Shown piece by piece: positions 26,164-38,405 of a stretch of DNA of 64,000 nt. Within the stretch, counting starts at the first letter, position 1, and every line of letters begins with the position of its first letter. The stretch is taken from positions 8,122,001 to 8,186,000 of the forward strand of contig OZ176053.1 of NCBI GenBank assembly GCA_964247055.1, read 5' to 3'. A model generated the notes under the pieces. That model was not told the DNA's origin. It worked only from the letters and a program-made list of their open reading frames with translations, and ran no database searches. The position numbers and the translations under genes are program-made. This DNA is from Paragordius varius. Its lineage: Eukaryota; Nematomorpha.

Positions 26164-26762
26164 CTTTAGATCAGGGTATCCAACACGCACTCCGCGGTTT
26201 TTTGTTTTGCCCGCGCAGAGATTTAAAAATATTAAACTAAATATAATAATTTGAAAAATTCTATTTAAAAATCTTTCTATATATTAAATTTTTTATCATT
26301 TTAATGTTCCATTAATTTACCCGGAAAAAAATATATTCAACGATTTTATAAAAACCTATGATATACCCCACTTTATTCTTTGAACCGATTATTAGTATTA
26401 TTGGTTCTTTAAAGTAAAGATTATCATTTTTTGGCTGTTGTTGTTGAGATAAATCTGATTAAAAATAATGATAGAAAAAGTAAATGGCAAGAGATAAAGA
26501 GTGATGCAATTTGTTTGATGGATGAAATATTTTTAGCTTTATCCCTGCAAATATTATCCGCAAAGACCCATGCCACAATCGAAAAAAGACAGTTTAACCA
26601 AATTGTTATAGGTCGTTCATCATAAGCCACTACAGTCTTTTGTTTAATAGTTAATATAATATATATTAATGTCCATGCTACGTTTTGTTAAATACGACCC
26701 GGCGGATTTTCGAATCGTAAATGCGGCCCGCAAAGACATTTGTATTGGGCACTGCTTTAGAT
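26164..26762. mobile_element. hAT-like element with perfect 8-bp target duplication, copy 2
   Basis: The element 26172-26754 starts CAGGGTATCCAACACGC and ends TGTATTGGGCACTG. It is flanked on both sides by CTTTAGAT (26164-26171 and 26755-26762). GCCCGCG and GCGGCCCGC motifs lie inside the two ends, as in the other copies. At 583 bp it is about twice as long as copy 1. Its middle (about 26350-26640) differs and contains short open frames on both strands, so it may hold a nested insertion. The intact target duplication makes it the best-defined copy. Confidence 0.75.
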
Positions 26763-27354
26763 CCTCATTTCAGTAATAAAATTGAAATACGGTAAGCTCC
26801 AATGTTATGTTTAATCATACCCAATGACTATACCCTTAATATAGTGGTTGTGGAATCGTTAATGTTTTGTATCAGTCACATCTTTGTTCTTTAATTGAAA
26901 CCTTTTATCCAATTCGCAAAACGCTGGAGCATTTATAAATTTTCACACAATGTGCTAAGGATTTGTGCCCTTACGGCCTACGGGAAATGGAATGTTTTTT
27001 GTTATTTAATTTATTTAAGCATGAGGTTAGTGCAAAGGAACATATAATTGCTATCTTAGGCATCTTTTAATTTAGAGTTCTAAATACAAAATATATATAA
27101 CATTTCTGTAAATGGTAATGGAAAAGGCATTCATAGAAAGAATATAAATTTCCTTAAATTCCTTGGAGTGGCTACAGTTGATTCTGTTCAGCGTTACTAG
27201 AAATATATATAACATAAACATTAAACAACAGATTAGCTTTATAAAAAGGTTCAAAAAACCGTCAAAATAAATCATATGGGGAGATAGATGGTATTTATCT
27301 GCTGTTAGTTTTACTGTATACAAATTTATTTTACTGGTGGTATTTTATAAGATG

Positions 27355-28248
27355 TCAATTATTATATTCACGCCTTTTTAATTGGCTTGTCATATCATTA
27401 AACAGAGGTAGAGGCGGTCTTTGAGGTGGTAAATTTTGTTCATCCATTTTCGTTTTGGTAGTTGTTAATGATTCTCTCCGTGTTGTCATGATGTCTGAAG
27501 CAGCAGTATTTATAGTTGATAAATTGGTAGTGGTATTAGACAAGGCATTTTTATTGGGCAGATCTCTTCCTGTTGTGGGTTCATCATCAAATATGGGTGC
27601 GGGCTTACTCATAAGCTTTGTATTAGATGATTCAGTCACGGATGACTTGACTTCATTCCCACAAATCTTGCAATACATAGTTGATGTACCAGTTATCATA
27701 CGGATTTCGGGCGAGGATCTATTCAAATTGACATTCGATTTACTTGGTTTAGTCAATAGCTGGAGCTTTTCATTCATACATGTATCACAATTACAGTGTG
27801 CATCATGCGGTTTACCAAATCTTTTGTGCCACAAAAATACAAGTTTTGGATAGCAAAACAAGTATAGTAAAAATAATAAAATTAAAATTATTATAGTTAT
27901 GGGTATAGCAAGAGATAAAATATGTAACGCAGATATTTTAGATGCAGTATGAATAGGAGATATTAGTAGGCTAGAATTTTTCCGAATTATTGTATCGTTT
28001 AAAATAGGCATGGCCCCTGATTTATATATGGCAGGGCTTTCGATGGGGTAATAATTATTGTCGGTGTTGATCATTTCCATATAATCATCTTCGATATCCG
28101 GTGCATCATTTGACAAACTTTTGATTTGAGATTTATTTATGGGTTCCAATAAATTAATTAACATTTCCAAATCTTGGATTTGTTCATCTTCATTGTTTTG
28201 CAAGTTGGGTTTTTTTCTCCTCAATTTTTTGGTTTTATAATTAGACAT
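27355..28248 (-). CDS. Single-pass membrane protein of unknown family
   Basis: One uninterrupted 297-residue frame starts MSNYKTKKLRRKK. The N-terminal 105 residues are polar and partly acidic. Residues about 106-134 form one strong transmembrane helix (ILSLAIPITIIILILLFLLY inside it). After it come a basic stop-transfer stretch (WHKRFGKPH), a cysteine cluster HCNCDTC (residues 151-157), a CKIC pair near 193-196, a long Ser/Thr-rich tail and a proline-rich PPQRPPLPLF close to the C-terminus that resembles an SH3-binding site. There is no cleavable signal peptide. The cysteine pairs could bind zinc on the cytoplasmic side. I do not recognise the family. The length, hydrophobic segment and composition make a chance frame unlikely, but upstream exons cannot be excluded. 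Confidence 0.65.
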   Translation of the reverse strand: MSNYKTKKLRRKKPNLQNNEDEQIQDLEMLINLLEPINKSQIKSLSNDAPDIEDDYMEMINTDNNYYPIESPAIYKSGAMPILNDTIIRKNSSLLISPIHTASKISALHILSLAIPITIIILILLFLLYLFCYPKLVFLWHKRFGKPHDAHCNCDTCMNEKLQLLTKPSKSNVNLNRSSPEIRMITGTSTMYCKICGNEVKSSVTESSNTKLMSKPAPIFDDEPTTGRDLPNKNALSNTTTNLSTINTAASDIMTTRRESLTTTKTKMDEQNLPPQRPPLPLFNDMTSQLKRREYNN

Positions 28249-28535
28249 TTCCTAAAATAAATCGGCTAATATTTAGCTTAATTGCTTGTATTCAACAATC
28301 ATATTTAATTTTTTTTTTTGGTTTTAGCAATAAATTTGATAAACCTGATTTAAAAATTTATAATTAATAAACAATTTTGAAGCGGTTGTCTATAGACATA
28401 TTAATATAAAGTATAATTTAGCACTAGATTTTCGGTAATTAAAGTATTAATTTAATGGTTTTTTAGATTATGTATAAGCGACGTTTTTGAAACCAATTCA
28501 AATATTTATTTATTAATATTTAAGAGCCATATATT

Positions 28536-29706
28536 AACACTGTGTGCGAAAAAGAGGGTTAATTTTTTAACAAATTTTTTTTCATGATATAGCTTATGAC
28601 CAGTCAATTCTCTTGCCGCAAATTAAATTTGTTGACGACCTAGTTTTTGAAATATTGAGAGAAAATCGAAATCGGGCAAAAAATGAAAATTAAGGATAAT
28701 TCAAAAAATAATGATAAAAGTTGAGATATTATGGTTTTTTATCATTTTAGGAGTTTCAATATATATATATATATATATATAGCCTTAAATCATATAAATA
28801 GGATTTCTATAAAATCTCAGTTAAAATAGCGTTTTTCTTTTAAAACAATTAAAAGACAAAAAAATTTAAGAAACTATATTTAAAAAAAATTTTTTTAATT
28901 ATTTACTACCTAAAATCACTATCAAAATCATAACATTTATATTTTATTCAGTAAAAAAACTTCTATATAAAAATATTACCAAAAAATATTGTTTTTTATT
29001 TTTTCATTTTGTCATCTGGTTTATGAAAGTATAAAAAATTATACTGTTTTATTTTGGAATTTCAGATGAATGGGAATTATAAAGTATAAATTTAAGCAAA
29101 TAGGATTTAAGAGAAGTGGAATATCAACCAACAATCCGTACAAATCCCAAAAAAATTATACTTTGTCTTAATACAGACTTGTTACGGGGATTTGTATGGA
29201 TTGTTGGCTAATATTCCACTATTTTAATCTTTTTTGCATAAATTATATACTTAATTACACCCATTCATGTAAGATTCCAAAATAAAAGAGTATAATTTTA
29301 TACACTCATAAACCAGATGACAAAAAAATAAAAAATTAAAAAACAATATTTTTTAGTTTTATTTTAATATAGAAGTTTTTTTACTGAATAAAATATGAAA
29401 GATTTTACTAGTAAGTTTAGCTAATAAACAATTAAATAAAATTAAATTTTCATCAAAAATTTTCGTCTTTTAAGTGTATTAAATGAAAAGCGCCATTTTT
29501 TGAGCTGAACTTATATAGAAACCCTAATATGATTTTAGGCTATATATTAAAAATATCTACCAAAATGATAATAAGCCATTATATCTCAACTTTTATCATT
29601 TTGAATTATCCTTAATTTTCACTCCCGATTTCGATTTTTTCTCAATATTTCAACTAGGTCGTAAAAAAATATTATTTTGTTAAAAAATTGTTTTGCACAC
29701 AGTGTT
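28536..29706. mobile_element. 1.2 kb palindromic element, copy 2
   Basis: The left end ACACTGTGTGCGAAAAA and right end TTTTGCACACAGTGT are inverted repeats whose symmetry extends into the flanking TTAA on both sides. Internal landmarks match copy 1 at 8816-10036 (CTTATGACCAG, GACGACCTAGTTT, AGTGGAATATCAACCAA and their complements). A (TA)n run at 28759-28781 interrupts the left arm. Arms are about 570 bp around a centre near 29170. No transposase frame, so it is non-autonomous. Confidence 0.8.
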
Positions 29707-32100
29707 AATATTTCATACACATAATAACATGGTTTATCGAATTAAAAAATTTATAAAGTGTTCAGTCATTCGTCTTAAATATTATCTAAAAGAACATTTC
29801 TTTCACTAGGAAGAAATTAACAAATGTAAAAACAGCAGGCTTGAGAGACCAAAAAATAATTCCTGCAATGAAATAGGCGCTATATATATATCGCTAATAA
29901 TTAAATAACAATAACAAATAAATAGTAAATGTATATTCTACAATTTGTGCGCTTTGAATAGATAAACAAGAGTTTAATATTTTAGATAAAAAGAATGAAC
30001 AAAGGGGTCGAACGCCACATATGAAAAAAATATGCAAAATATTTAAATACGAAATGCAGCTGACTATAAAATAAAAAAAATGAAATATGGAATGCAAGGT
30101 TTTTGTAAAGCTCTAAACGGCTATCTGAAAAAATGCCCAACAGTTTTTTGTATTTATATGGGTAATGTTTATCTGAAACCAATATTGATATCTAATGCTG
30201 CTTTCGATTTTTCTAAAAAATGTTTGAGAGCTATTTTGTCGTCATTTAGGGCGTGGAGTCAGCGATTAATTGAAAAAAGCGATCAACATATATATTTTAT
30301 GCGAGAAATATCTAGGCCCTTATTAAACCCATATAATTTCATAGATCAAAGATAGAAAGCCACGCTAGTTTGATATGAACATTAAAGCGGGTGACGCTCC
30401 ACTTAATGGTTGATATTAAAAAGACGGTATTGCCTTTTTGCGAAAAACCTGAAATTATTGATTTTAAACAGTCTAATAGATTGGGCAAATTGGTTAAATA
30501 ATGGCATTTTATTAGAGAGCGGGTAAATAAAAAGGCTAATCCAAATGTAGCTTGTTTATAATCAAGCTTAAATGATTATAATCCTATTTTGGAATTGATA
30601 GACCTATCGGAAAGTTTTTTATTTTTTTTAAAAACAACCAAAATGAAGGAGTAATTCAAAAATGGCTTAATAGTCGGGGCTTTATGTTGAATATTTCTTG
30701 GAATAAAATGGGCAAAACATATTGCGGATTTTTAAATAGAACATTGTAAATTTATATAAATATAAAGATAAAAAATTTTGAATTCCTAAGAACTATTATA
30801 AGTATTTAAACTAATATTTTTAAGTGTATACCGTTTCCAACATGCTTCTATACGCTTGCATATTTCTAATTAAATTTGAACGCAAATATTAAAAAATATT
30901 TTGCTGTGATTTCTATTATATATGAAGTACTGACCGCACAATCTCAAGTTTTCTTCTCTTATTTTAACAACAGAATACCATTTAAACGGAATACTTGCCA
31001 TTTAAAATTTATATAAAAAATTTGATATTTCAAATATCGTCGTGTTTAGAAAAAAATATATATCATATTTTAGTTTATTCCGGCTTCTACTAAAAAATAT
31101 AATTAATCATAATGTGGGCAATTGCGATTCCTAGATGTGGAGCGATTACAATAAAAGTCTAACTTTTTTTGATGACTCGTAAGCCCCAAAAACTAGAAAT
31201 GAGACTTATTTATGGTTTTATGAGTCATTTAATTGGTTAAAAGGTAGCTAAATTTAGCATATGCTAGCAAATATAAGGTTTATTTTATTAGTTACTTTAA
31301 TTGTAATTACGGAAATACAGTAATGTCTGAATTTGTTCGCAATGAAAAAAAGTTAATTTTACAAAGGGGGAAAGTTTCTTTATGACGACAGGCAATAAAT
31401 TGGATTAATCAAGTTTAAAACATGAGTTAACAAAATTTAATTTTAATTAAAATTACCTATGTAACCAATAACAGGTTTTGTTTCTATTAACATGTTATAT
31501 TAGTGCATTGTGTAATAGGAACATTAAAAAGTCTAAACAACCAAAGATTCATTTTTAAAACTTTATATTATATCATGTTGATATCGGTAAAAATTGAAAA
31601 AAAAGTTATATTCTTCCGTATGCAATCAAATTGAGTTGTAATTTATTTATATTTTCATTTATCATACACATCCAAAAAATATGGTAAACTTACACTGATT
31701 CACTTTGGTATATAAATATATAAAAAAATGCAGCATGATATTGTTGTGAATTTAAAAACATGAGTATAATTGCCATAATTTTTTACAACTAACTATACCA
31801 ATTATGGCTTTCAGCAATCGTAATGTCTTCTATAACAAGATTAAGCCTACGCGCTCTAACTTATCTTTGATATTCTAAACTTGAAAAATATTTGTGCAAA
31901 ACCATTCAAATAAGGATACAAAAAATAAATATTTTCTTGAACGATACTATAACATTTAAATAGTTTGCAAATTAAAGGAATATAATAATAAACGCTGTCT
32001 ATTTACTAGAAAATATCATTATATATTTATTTGCCACAAAAATCAAAGCTGGAAAATTGACTAATATTTATTTATTATTTATTAATAAATTATAATATGT

Positions 32101-32124
32101 TATATATATATATATATATATATA
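32101..32124. repeat. (TA)n microsatellite
   Basis: Twelve TA dinucleotides downstream of the ATP6AP1-like gene. Confidence 0.9.
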
Positions 32125-32238
32125 CAGCAAGAATAAGTATAGCGTAAAGATATACCCTATAAAAATAATAATTTTTTAACACACCCCATATATAATTAGG
32201 GGTTAGGGAATGAATAGTATTTAGGCCTTTTAGTTTAT

Positions 32239-34223
32239 TTAATCCCCTACTGATCCCAAAACAAGTGCATTTGCAGTTTTAGGGTTATCAAAACGGTCCT
32301 GAACCTTGGTTGAAACTAAAACGGATAGCCCAAAGCTAAGAATCATCATGGCAATAGCTGCTGTGAAAAGACCCATCCAAATGGGTACGCTAAAAAATCC
32401 TGTACAGTCATTGATACGTTTGCTAAAGCCGTTGTGTATGGCATCTATACCAAAGGCTTGCAACTACATAAATTTCAAAATATAAAATGTTAAGTAGGGA
32501 AAAAAAACTATGTTGTAAGTATAAAATATGATAATAAATTTCAATGGGAATTTTAATAAATATCGTATAAATATATGATGCAATATAATTTTTTGTGTAA
32601 CGTCTTTATTATATGTATCAAATTGGTCCTTTCGCTGAATTTTATAATTTATTATGGACAAAAATGTAAAAAAATGATCAATATTTGAGTAAAGACTATA
32701 AAAAATACTTGCTTGATTATATAGTAACAGCCAATTAATTTAATTTATAATAATTATAACTAATTTCAAGTTTTTTAAATAAACTATGAATGGCAAATTT
32801 TAATAACGTATAATCTCACCTGCATATGATTCACAATAAATTTAACATAATTTCGATCTTGCGGTCTTGACCGTTCAATGAAAGCCATTTTATCGCATAC
32901 GAATGACTGATTTTGATATGCACTCACATCTTTCGTCATTAACATGGGCACATTTTGGGCTGTCATTTTTTCTTTTGGCGTGTTTACGACAAAATCAAAA
33001 GCTATGGATGAGAGCTCCCAGTAACGCCACATATTTTTCGTGAATGTTAACCTGGTACCCAAACATTGTTCATTGTAATAAATATGTGTTATTAAAAACT
33101 GATGTTTATTAACAAAATTGAAACCACGTTTAAAATTCCAATGCATTTTTTTCTGGTGTAAAGTTTCACAAAAAATTTTGCCAAAATATTTTGCATCCGG
33201 TTCTATTGTCTTTTGCTCGAAAAAAAATAACGTGGTTTAAATATTTAAATACAAACAAATTGCAAAAGAGTATTATATGAAAGAATCTAAAAAATAAAAT
33301 GAAAAAATTTTGAAAGGTGTTTCGAGACAGTTTTCGGTTCCCAAACTGTTTTGTAAAAGCCAATGATTCGGGTCCAACTAAAAACGCTTTTATGTTATTT
33401 TTAGGCATATATATAAAAATCGAAAAAATCGTACATCATGTTGAATTGTTGCAGACCTTGTGGCAAATTCATGAATTCAACTTTCAATCTAAAATAAGAA
33501 AATCAATCAATAAAAAATTTACATATAAAAGAATTGATAATTAATCATTACATGTCATTTCTGTTGTTTGTGCATGTAGGATGTTCTAAAATTTTATAAT
33601 CAACATTTTCTAAGGCAAACGATTGAGATAAGTAAGGGGGTTTCAAAGTTTTTGTTTGCAATGTTGCATTTCTTATATATAAAAATATGCAGGTTCCATT
33701 TATAAACACGCCTAATGGTGTTGGCTGTTTAACCGGAGCTTGGCGCTTGGCTTTGACACATGCCCGTTTATCGTCAATTAAATAAAATATAAATTTATGA
33801 CCAGATTTTGTCAAAATTTTTAAAATATTTTCTAAGGATGATAGATTAAACGTTTCTTCAAGGTATAAATTAGAAAAATTTTCGATATCGTTTTCATTAT
33901 TGTATAAATGGGACGCTTTTATTTGATGGGAACAAGCATCAGGTATATGTGAAAAATACTAAAATAATTACATATGATATATACATTTTGATTTTGTCTG
34001 GACCATAGGGTTATTTGAGAATGGTTCACCTTTACAGATAAATGATTTAAAAAACCTCTTTTACACGGTATTCAAATTGTATAGCATCTGGGTAACTTTC
34101 AATATAGTTATAACTGAGATGTTAAAAATATTTTTACTTGTTTATATTGGTCCAGATTATTGGAGAGGCAATAATATAATTACAAATAGTTAAGGTTATC
34201 AAAGGTATCGCAAAAGCCTGCAT
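32239..34223 (-). CDS. ATP6AP1: V-ATPase accessory subunit Ac45
   Basis: Eight exons on the minus strand: 34138-34223, 34065-34113, 33985-34029, 33552-33958, 33435-33488, 33329-33377, 32820-33215 and 32239-32463, giving 436 residues in frame. Ac45 is a type I membrane protein that guides and regulates the proton pump of lysosome-related and secretory compartments. The start MQAFAIPLITLTICNYIIAS is a signal peptide. ITLWSRQNQN corresponds to the VPLVLWSSDRD region of the animal protein. The C-terminus has the conserved INDCTGFFSVPIWMGLF with one membrane helix and the KVQDRFDNPK tail. The first three introns are only 24, 35 and 26 nt; all shift or stop the frame if retained. The donor of exon 33329-33377 (ACT|GTCTCG) is weak, so that junction is uncertain. 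The start codon lies 45 bp from that of SAP18. Confidence 0.9.
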
Positions 34224-34268
34224 ATGTCAATATTGAATTCTATACATTCATAATTTCATATTGTAAAA
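34224..34268. promoter_or_regulatory. 45-bp divergent interval between ATP6AP1 and SAP18 start codons
   Basis: The two genes are transcribed away from each other and only this AT-rich interval separates their ATGs, so core promoter elements and 5' UTRs must overlap one another or the neighbouring coding exons. Minus-strand upstream ATGs inside it are quickly followed by stops. No TATA box is convincing. Confidence 0.6.
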
Positions 34269-35044
34269 ATGACCATGTTGGTTGAGTCCGTAATTGAAAA
34301 AGCTCCCGTAAATGTAATTGATCGCACCAAAGTAAATCAATAATATTATATTTTAGACTTGTCCATTTTTATTAAGAGTATTTTGTAACAACAATCGGCA
34401 TCACATGTTAAGCGAATATTCAAGGGGTAATACACCGACCAATGAACTCCAAATATATACATGGTATCTTGAAATTAATTATCATAAAAACAATTTAATC
34501 TATAATATTTTTGGGGTAAAAGCTAATAAGGTGGTTTATACAATTTTTTGTTTTAATAATGTTAAAATTATTAGAATGGCTTGAAATACCAGCAAATTAA
34601 TTAATTTATAGGATTGTACCCGAAAATTAAATTAATAATAAATGAGTTGACTATTTTAAGCCATTTTATTCAGTTAAGCGTATTCAAAATTATATTAACC
34701 GATGTTTAAGCGTTATATAATTAGTTTAATTCTCTATAATTTTATTAAATAATAAATATTCTTTTGCTGAAAATAGGAAAGATGCAACACTTAAAGAACT
34801 TTCCAAATTGATACAAGAAGTTAATCCAGAAACTCGCCGAAAGGGAACAATACTGAACTTTGCTGTCGTATTTCCAGATCCTAGATCACCTTTATATCGC
34901 ATGAAAGATATTGGCTCCACATGTTCTGGCTCAAAGGGTCCTGATGATACCATTTCGCTTGGATCCTTGAAATTTCAAATTGGGGATTATTTGGATATTT
35001 CAATCTCATTGCCAAATTATAATAATCGAATGAATCGGAATTGA
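34269..35044 (+). CDS. SAP18: SAP18, Sin3/HDAC and ASAP complex subunit
   Basis: Three exons (34269-34331, 34357-34463, 34777-35044) encode 145 residues. Family landmarks appear in order: IDRTK|TCPFLLRVF, NNNRHHMLSEYSRGN, NELQIYTW, DATLKELSKLIQEVNPE, RRKGTILNFAVVFPD and FQIGDYLDISISLP. SAP18 has a ubiquitin-like fold and works in the Sin3 histone deacetylase complex and, with RNPS1 and acinus, in the ASAP splicing complex in the nucleus. Intron 1 is just 25 nt (GTAAATCAAT...TTTTAG); retaining it gives an in-frame TAA and a frameshift, and removal restores the conserved REKTCP-type junction. Length and domain are complete. The gene is head to head with ATP6AP1. Confidence 0.95.
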
Positions 35045-36795
35045 TTTAATTTTTTTTAGTTTATAAATAGATTTAATAAATATTTTTGATTATAATTATG
35101 TTTGTGGGAGTATTGAAATATATACCGTGGTTCATAATCGAATAACTAGAGATACCTATACTTTTCTATATTTTCAAAAAAAATTCGTTTATTAATACTG
35201 AATAAATACTAGATTATGCCATAATCATAAGGAATATTTTATATTAATGATGAATTATAATCCCGAAAAATAATTTAGTTTTAGGGTATTATTTGAAGTG
35301 TAAATGATATATAGTATTTTAAGTTTTGTGACCACTAATAAATCTTATAATTGCGTTCGGGAAAACAACCATTTTAATGTACAAAGGTGGAAGTAATTGA
35401 ATATTATATATAGCATTTGCCCTTTATTTTGAATTAATTGTAATGCTGATAACATCATTAAATCTTTATGATTATGGTTAGAATGGGGAGAACATATGGG
35501 TTAAATCGGATATGTAAATTAAAACAAAACGGAAATAAAAGTTACTTTGCAATATGTAACTTTACACCGGTTGAATTTTGGAGTAGAATGAAAATATTTT
35601 GAAAATTTTGGTTGTCTCACTGACCATTATGGCAAATTAGGAAGTATAATTGTGTTTGTGCGATAGTGTTGACAATAAAGTAAATGGTAAAAATACTGTT
35701 CAACTCTACACCCAATAAAGATATATTATAAGATCTGGAAATGTAAATCAACAACAGGGACAATGTTGGCTTGGGCACATAGAAATGAAGTTTTCAATTT
35801 ATTTTGTCTAAATTATAGAACCATATAGCAGATATGACATTGTTGTTCTAACGAGGTGAAAGGCTCTAAACTAAGAAAAGTCTTAAAGCTACGAGCTGAA
35901 ATTTGAAGACTCTATAGAATTCATTGGAAAGACAATATACATGTTCATCAAAAAACATCTAAAATAATGTTAAAAAATAAACTATAAAATAATTTTTTAA
36001 TTATAAAAACTAATTATCATCACAATTTATAGGATGATTAGGTGAACTTCTAAATATGCGTTCTTTGAGTTAAAATATAGTATGATTGCAGTATAAACGA
36101 GATTTATAAAAATTAACCTGCAATTAATAAATTTTTTAATTGTTTGTTGGTAAATACAATAGTAGTTTAACAATTTTATAAAAAAATATTTTTAGAAAAA
36201 AATTGAAAATCATATCACCGTGTATAAGACATGTCTGAATGAAGGATTTGAAATTTTATTCATATTTTAAAAAAACTATTCTTAGTGGAATCCCATTACG
36301 TAAAACTTTCTAAGCTCAATTATCAAAATTTTGTAAATGTTTGGCTTTCAATGTATTTTGCAGTGCTTCGGACCGAAACCATATAAAACCCGAACCCAGT
36401 TTCTGAGATTTCAGCCCAGAACCATTTTCAATTGTTCCGGTTCTATACAGGAACATCCCATATCCGGTACCGTCCAGAAACCAAATCGATTCCTATTCCA
36501 CCCCCAATAAATGGTTCCCATATGGTTAGATTTTTAATAATTAAAATTTAATACTTAAATTATTATTTAATATTGATTGTATAATAACAATTTTTCTAGT
36601 TTCCCATCAAAATGAATTACAATGTTGACATTTTTTTTGAGCATCTTATTTTTGAAACTTGAAGAGAACTACAGACATAATTATTTAAGCAAATTCAAGA
36701 TTAAGAACATTTACTTTTTAAATTAATGAAAAATCATAAACTATAGCGTCCATAATTGATTACCCATATCGGAAAAAATAAACCACACTATATAT

Positions 36796-36930
36796 CAATG
36801 GTGTCAAAACCGCAGCCTATGGGCCGCATGAGGTTCTTAAGATATTGTGGTCACAGATTTAAAAATATTAAAATTTTATCATGTAATGTTATATTAGTGG
36901 TGCGTATTACGGCTCACTACACATAAATAA
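36796..36930. mobile_element. hAT-like left end, fragment
   Basis: CAATGGTGTCAAAACCGC followed by AGCCTATGGGCCGCATG resembles the left end of the copy at 60587. A clear right terminus was not found; the right boundary given is approximate. Confidence 0.3.
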
Positions 36931-38023
36931 ACTTACCACGCTAAATTTTGTATTTTCAGATTAAACTAGTCTGACGACTGAATTGCTTGGTACAATCATT
37001 TTAAGTTAAATAAAGATTTACTCCATAACTGGGATAGTTAATACCAACACACTTGTTTCCTACCTTTTTTACATTTGGCTATTTAATTTTCTAGAAAATT
37101 ATGTTATGATTGACTTTATTTTATTAATGTTGCATAAAAACCAATTATTGAAAAGTTAGGATTCCAAAATGAAACCGGTTTCGAATGTAAAGAACCCCTT
37201 TTGGAACGGTTAATTTTTTAAGAAACCGATATCTAAAATTTAAGAACCACCCTATTTTGTTTTTAACACTTCAATTCAAATTGGGGTATCTAAATATCCC
37301 AGACTAAATCTAAGTTAAGATTTTTAAAAAACTACTGAAGGAAACAGTCCCAATTTAAATTTATGCTTCTATTCTAAACAAATTTATATAAATATGCCAA
37401 AATACTAAATAAATTTTGTTTTGAAAAAAAAAGTTACATGTCAAACTACTTCGACGCCATTTTTATTTTACAAAATTTTTGCAAAATATCGTCTTCATTT
37501 GATTTTAAGGATAAAATTAAATAATTTTTAATTGAATTACATCTAATATTGATAGAAATAGAAAAAGCGGTTTATTTTGTATTATTTTTCAATTTTACCA
37601 TTAGACACATGTTATGTTGACCAAATTTTTGCCTTTCGGTTTTAGCTTAAAATAAGTAATAACAAGTATTTTTGAATAAAATATTTTATATATTTTGGTT
37701 TATTAATGTTTATAAGTGCAAAATTTTGCCACGGTTTTGATTCCTTCCATATTTTTTAAAGAATTTAATTTTAAGGCCTGGGATATCCAACTACCCCAAT
37801 TTGAATCTAAGGACTGAAATGAATGTGTTGTCTCCAAGTGTTAAAGAACCAGACCGGTTCCTGTTTCAACTCCCTGAACCAGCTCGATTTCGGTTTTTAA
37901 CCGGTTTGAAGCCCTGGTTTTTTGATGATTTTTTGAAAAGAAGCATATAAATGACCGAACTATAAAGGATACTCATATAATGTAAAAATTAACACTTCAT
38001 TACCTTTTCACTCTTTTTTCCTA

Positions 38024-38405
38024 GTTATTTGGGTGGTTTTTTTAATAATAAACTATTTGATAGTAATTTTAAAATTTAATTATCTAACATTGTATTCAAG
38101 AAGAAAGCTCATATTTTTTTATATTGTGACTTCTAGAGTCTAAAATTTCGACAACTCCAAATCTCGATTAAAACAAATAGCTTGTATCTAAATAAAATTA
38201 TATCAAGTTTTTTAAAGTTAATTATTTGCATATTTAAGCATATTATATATTTATTTGCCTGTGGCATTAACGAGTTAATAATTTATTGGATAAAAATGGC
38301 AAAAAAGTTTGAGATGAAGATTTTTCTTCACAATTCTACATTTTTAAAAAATTTTTTTGTATAATGCGCCTAAAAGATTAGAGAAAGCATATTTTAAAAT
38401 TCGGC
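38024..38405. repeat. Dispersed repeat, copy B
   Basis: Partner of 19320-19745 in the same orientation, sharing CTAGAGTCTAAAATTT, AAAAAAGTTTGAGATGA, ATAATGCGCCTAAAAGA and GAGAAAGCATATTTTAAAATTCGGC-type landmarks, the last abbreviated here. The short open frame at 38182-38364 is a by-product. Confidence 0.6.

Larger units (their letters stand above)
24629..27354. other. Intergenic; one hAT-like element and one possible small exon
   Basis: After the 3' end of paralog 2 the sequence is AT-rich with diverged repeats. It contains a possible short coding exon (25710-25796) and a hAT-like element with a perfect 8-bp target duplication (26172-26754). Nothing else was recognised. Confidence 0.5.
28249..32238. 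other. Intergenic; palindromic element copy 2 and unassigned AT-rich DNA
   Basis: Contains the element at 28536-29706. Sequence near 30480-30700 resembles a unit of the 17690-18290 array. Open frames at 29894-30355 are short, overlap on both strands and show no family features. Confidence 0.5.

Noticed and set aside
30080-30355. 91-residue plus-strand frame
   Set aside because: No recognisable motif; it overlaps frames on the other strand and lies in repeat-rich desert next to a unit of the dispersed array.
33166-33408. Minus-strand 80-residue frame
   Set aside because: It mixes ATP6AP1 exon and intron sequence in the wrong frame; the Ac45 frame through 33215 and 33377 matches the family.
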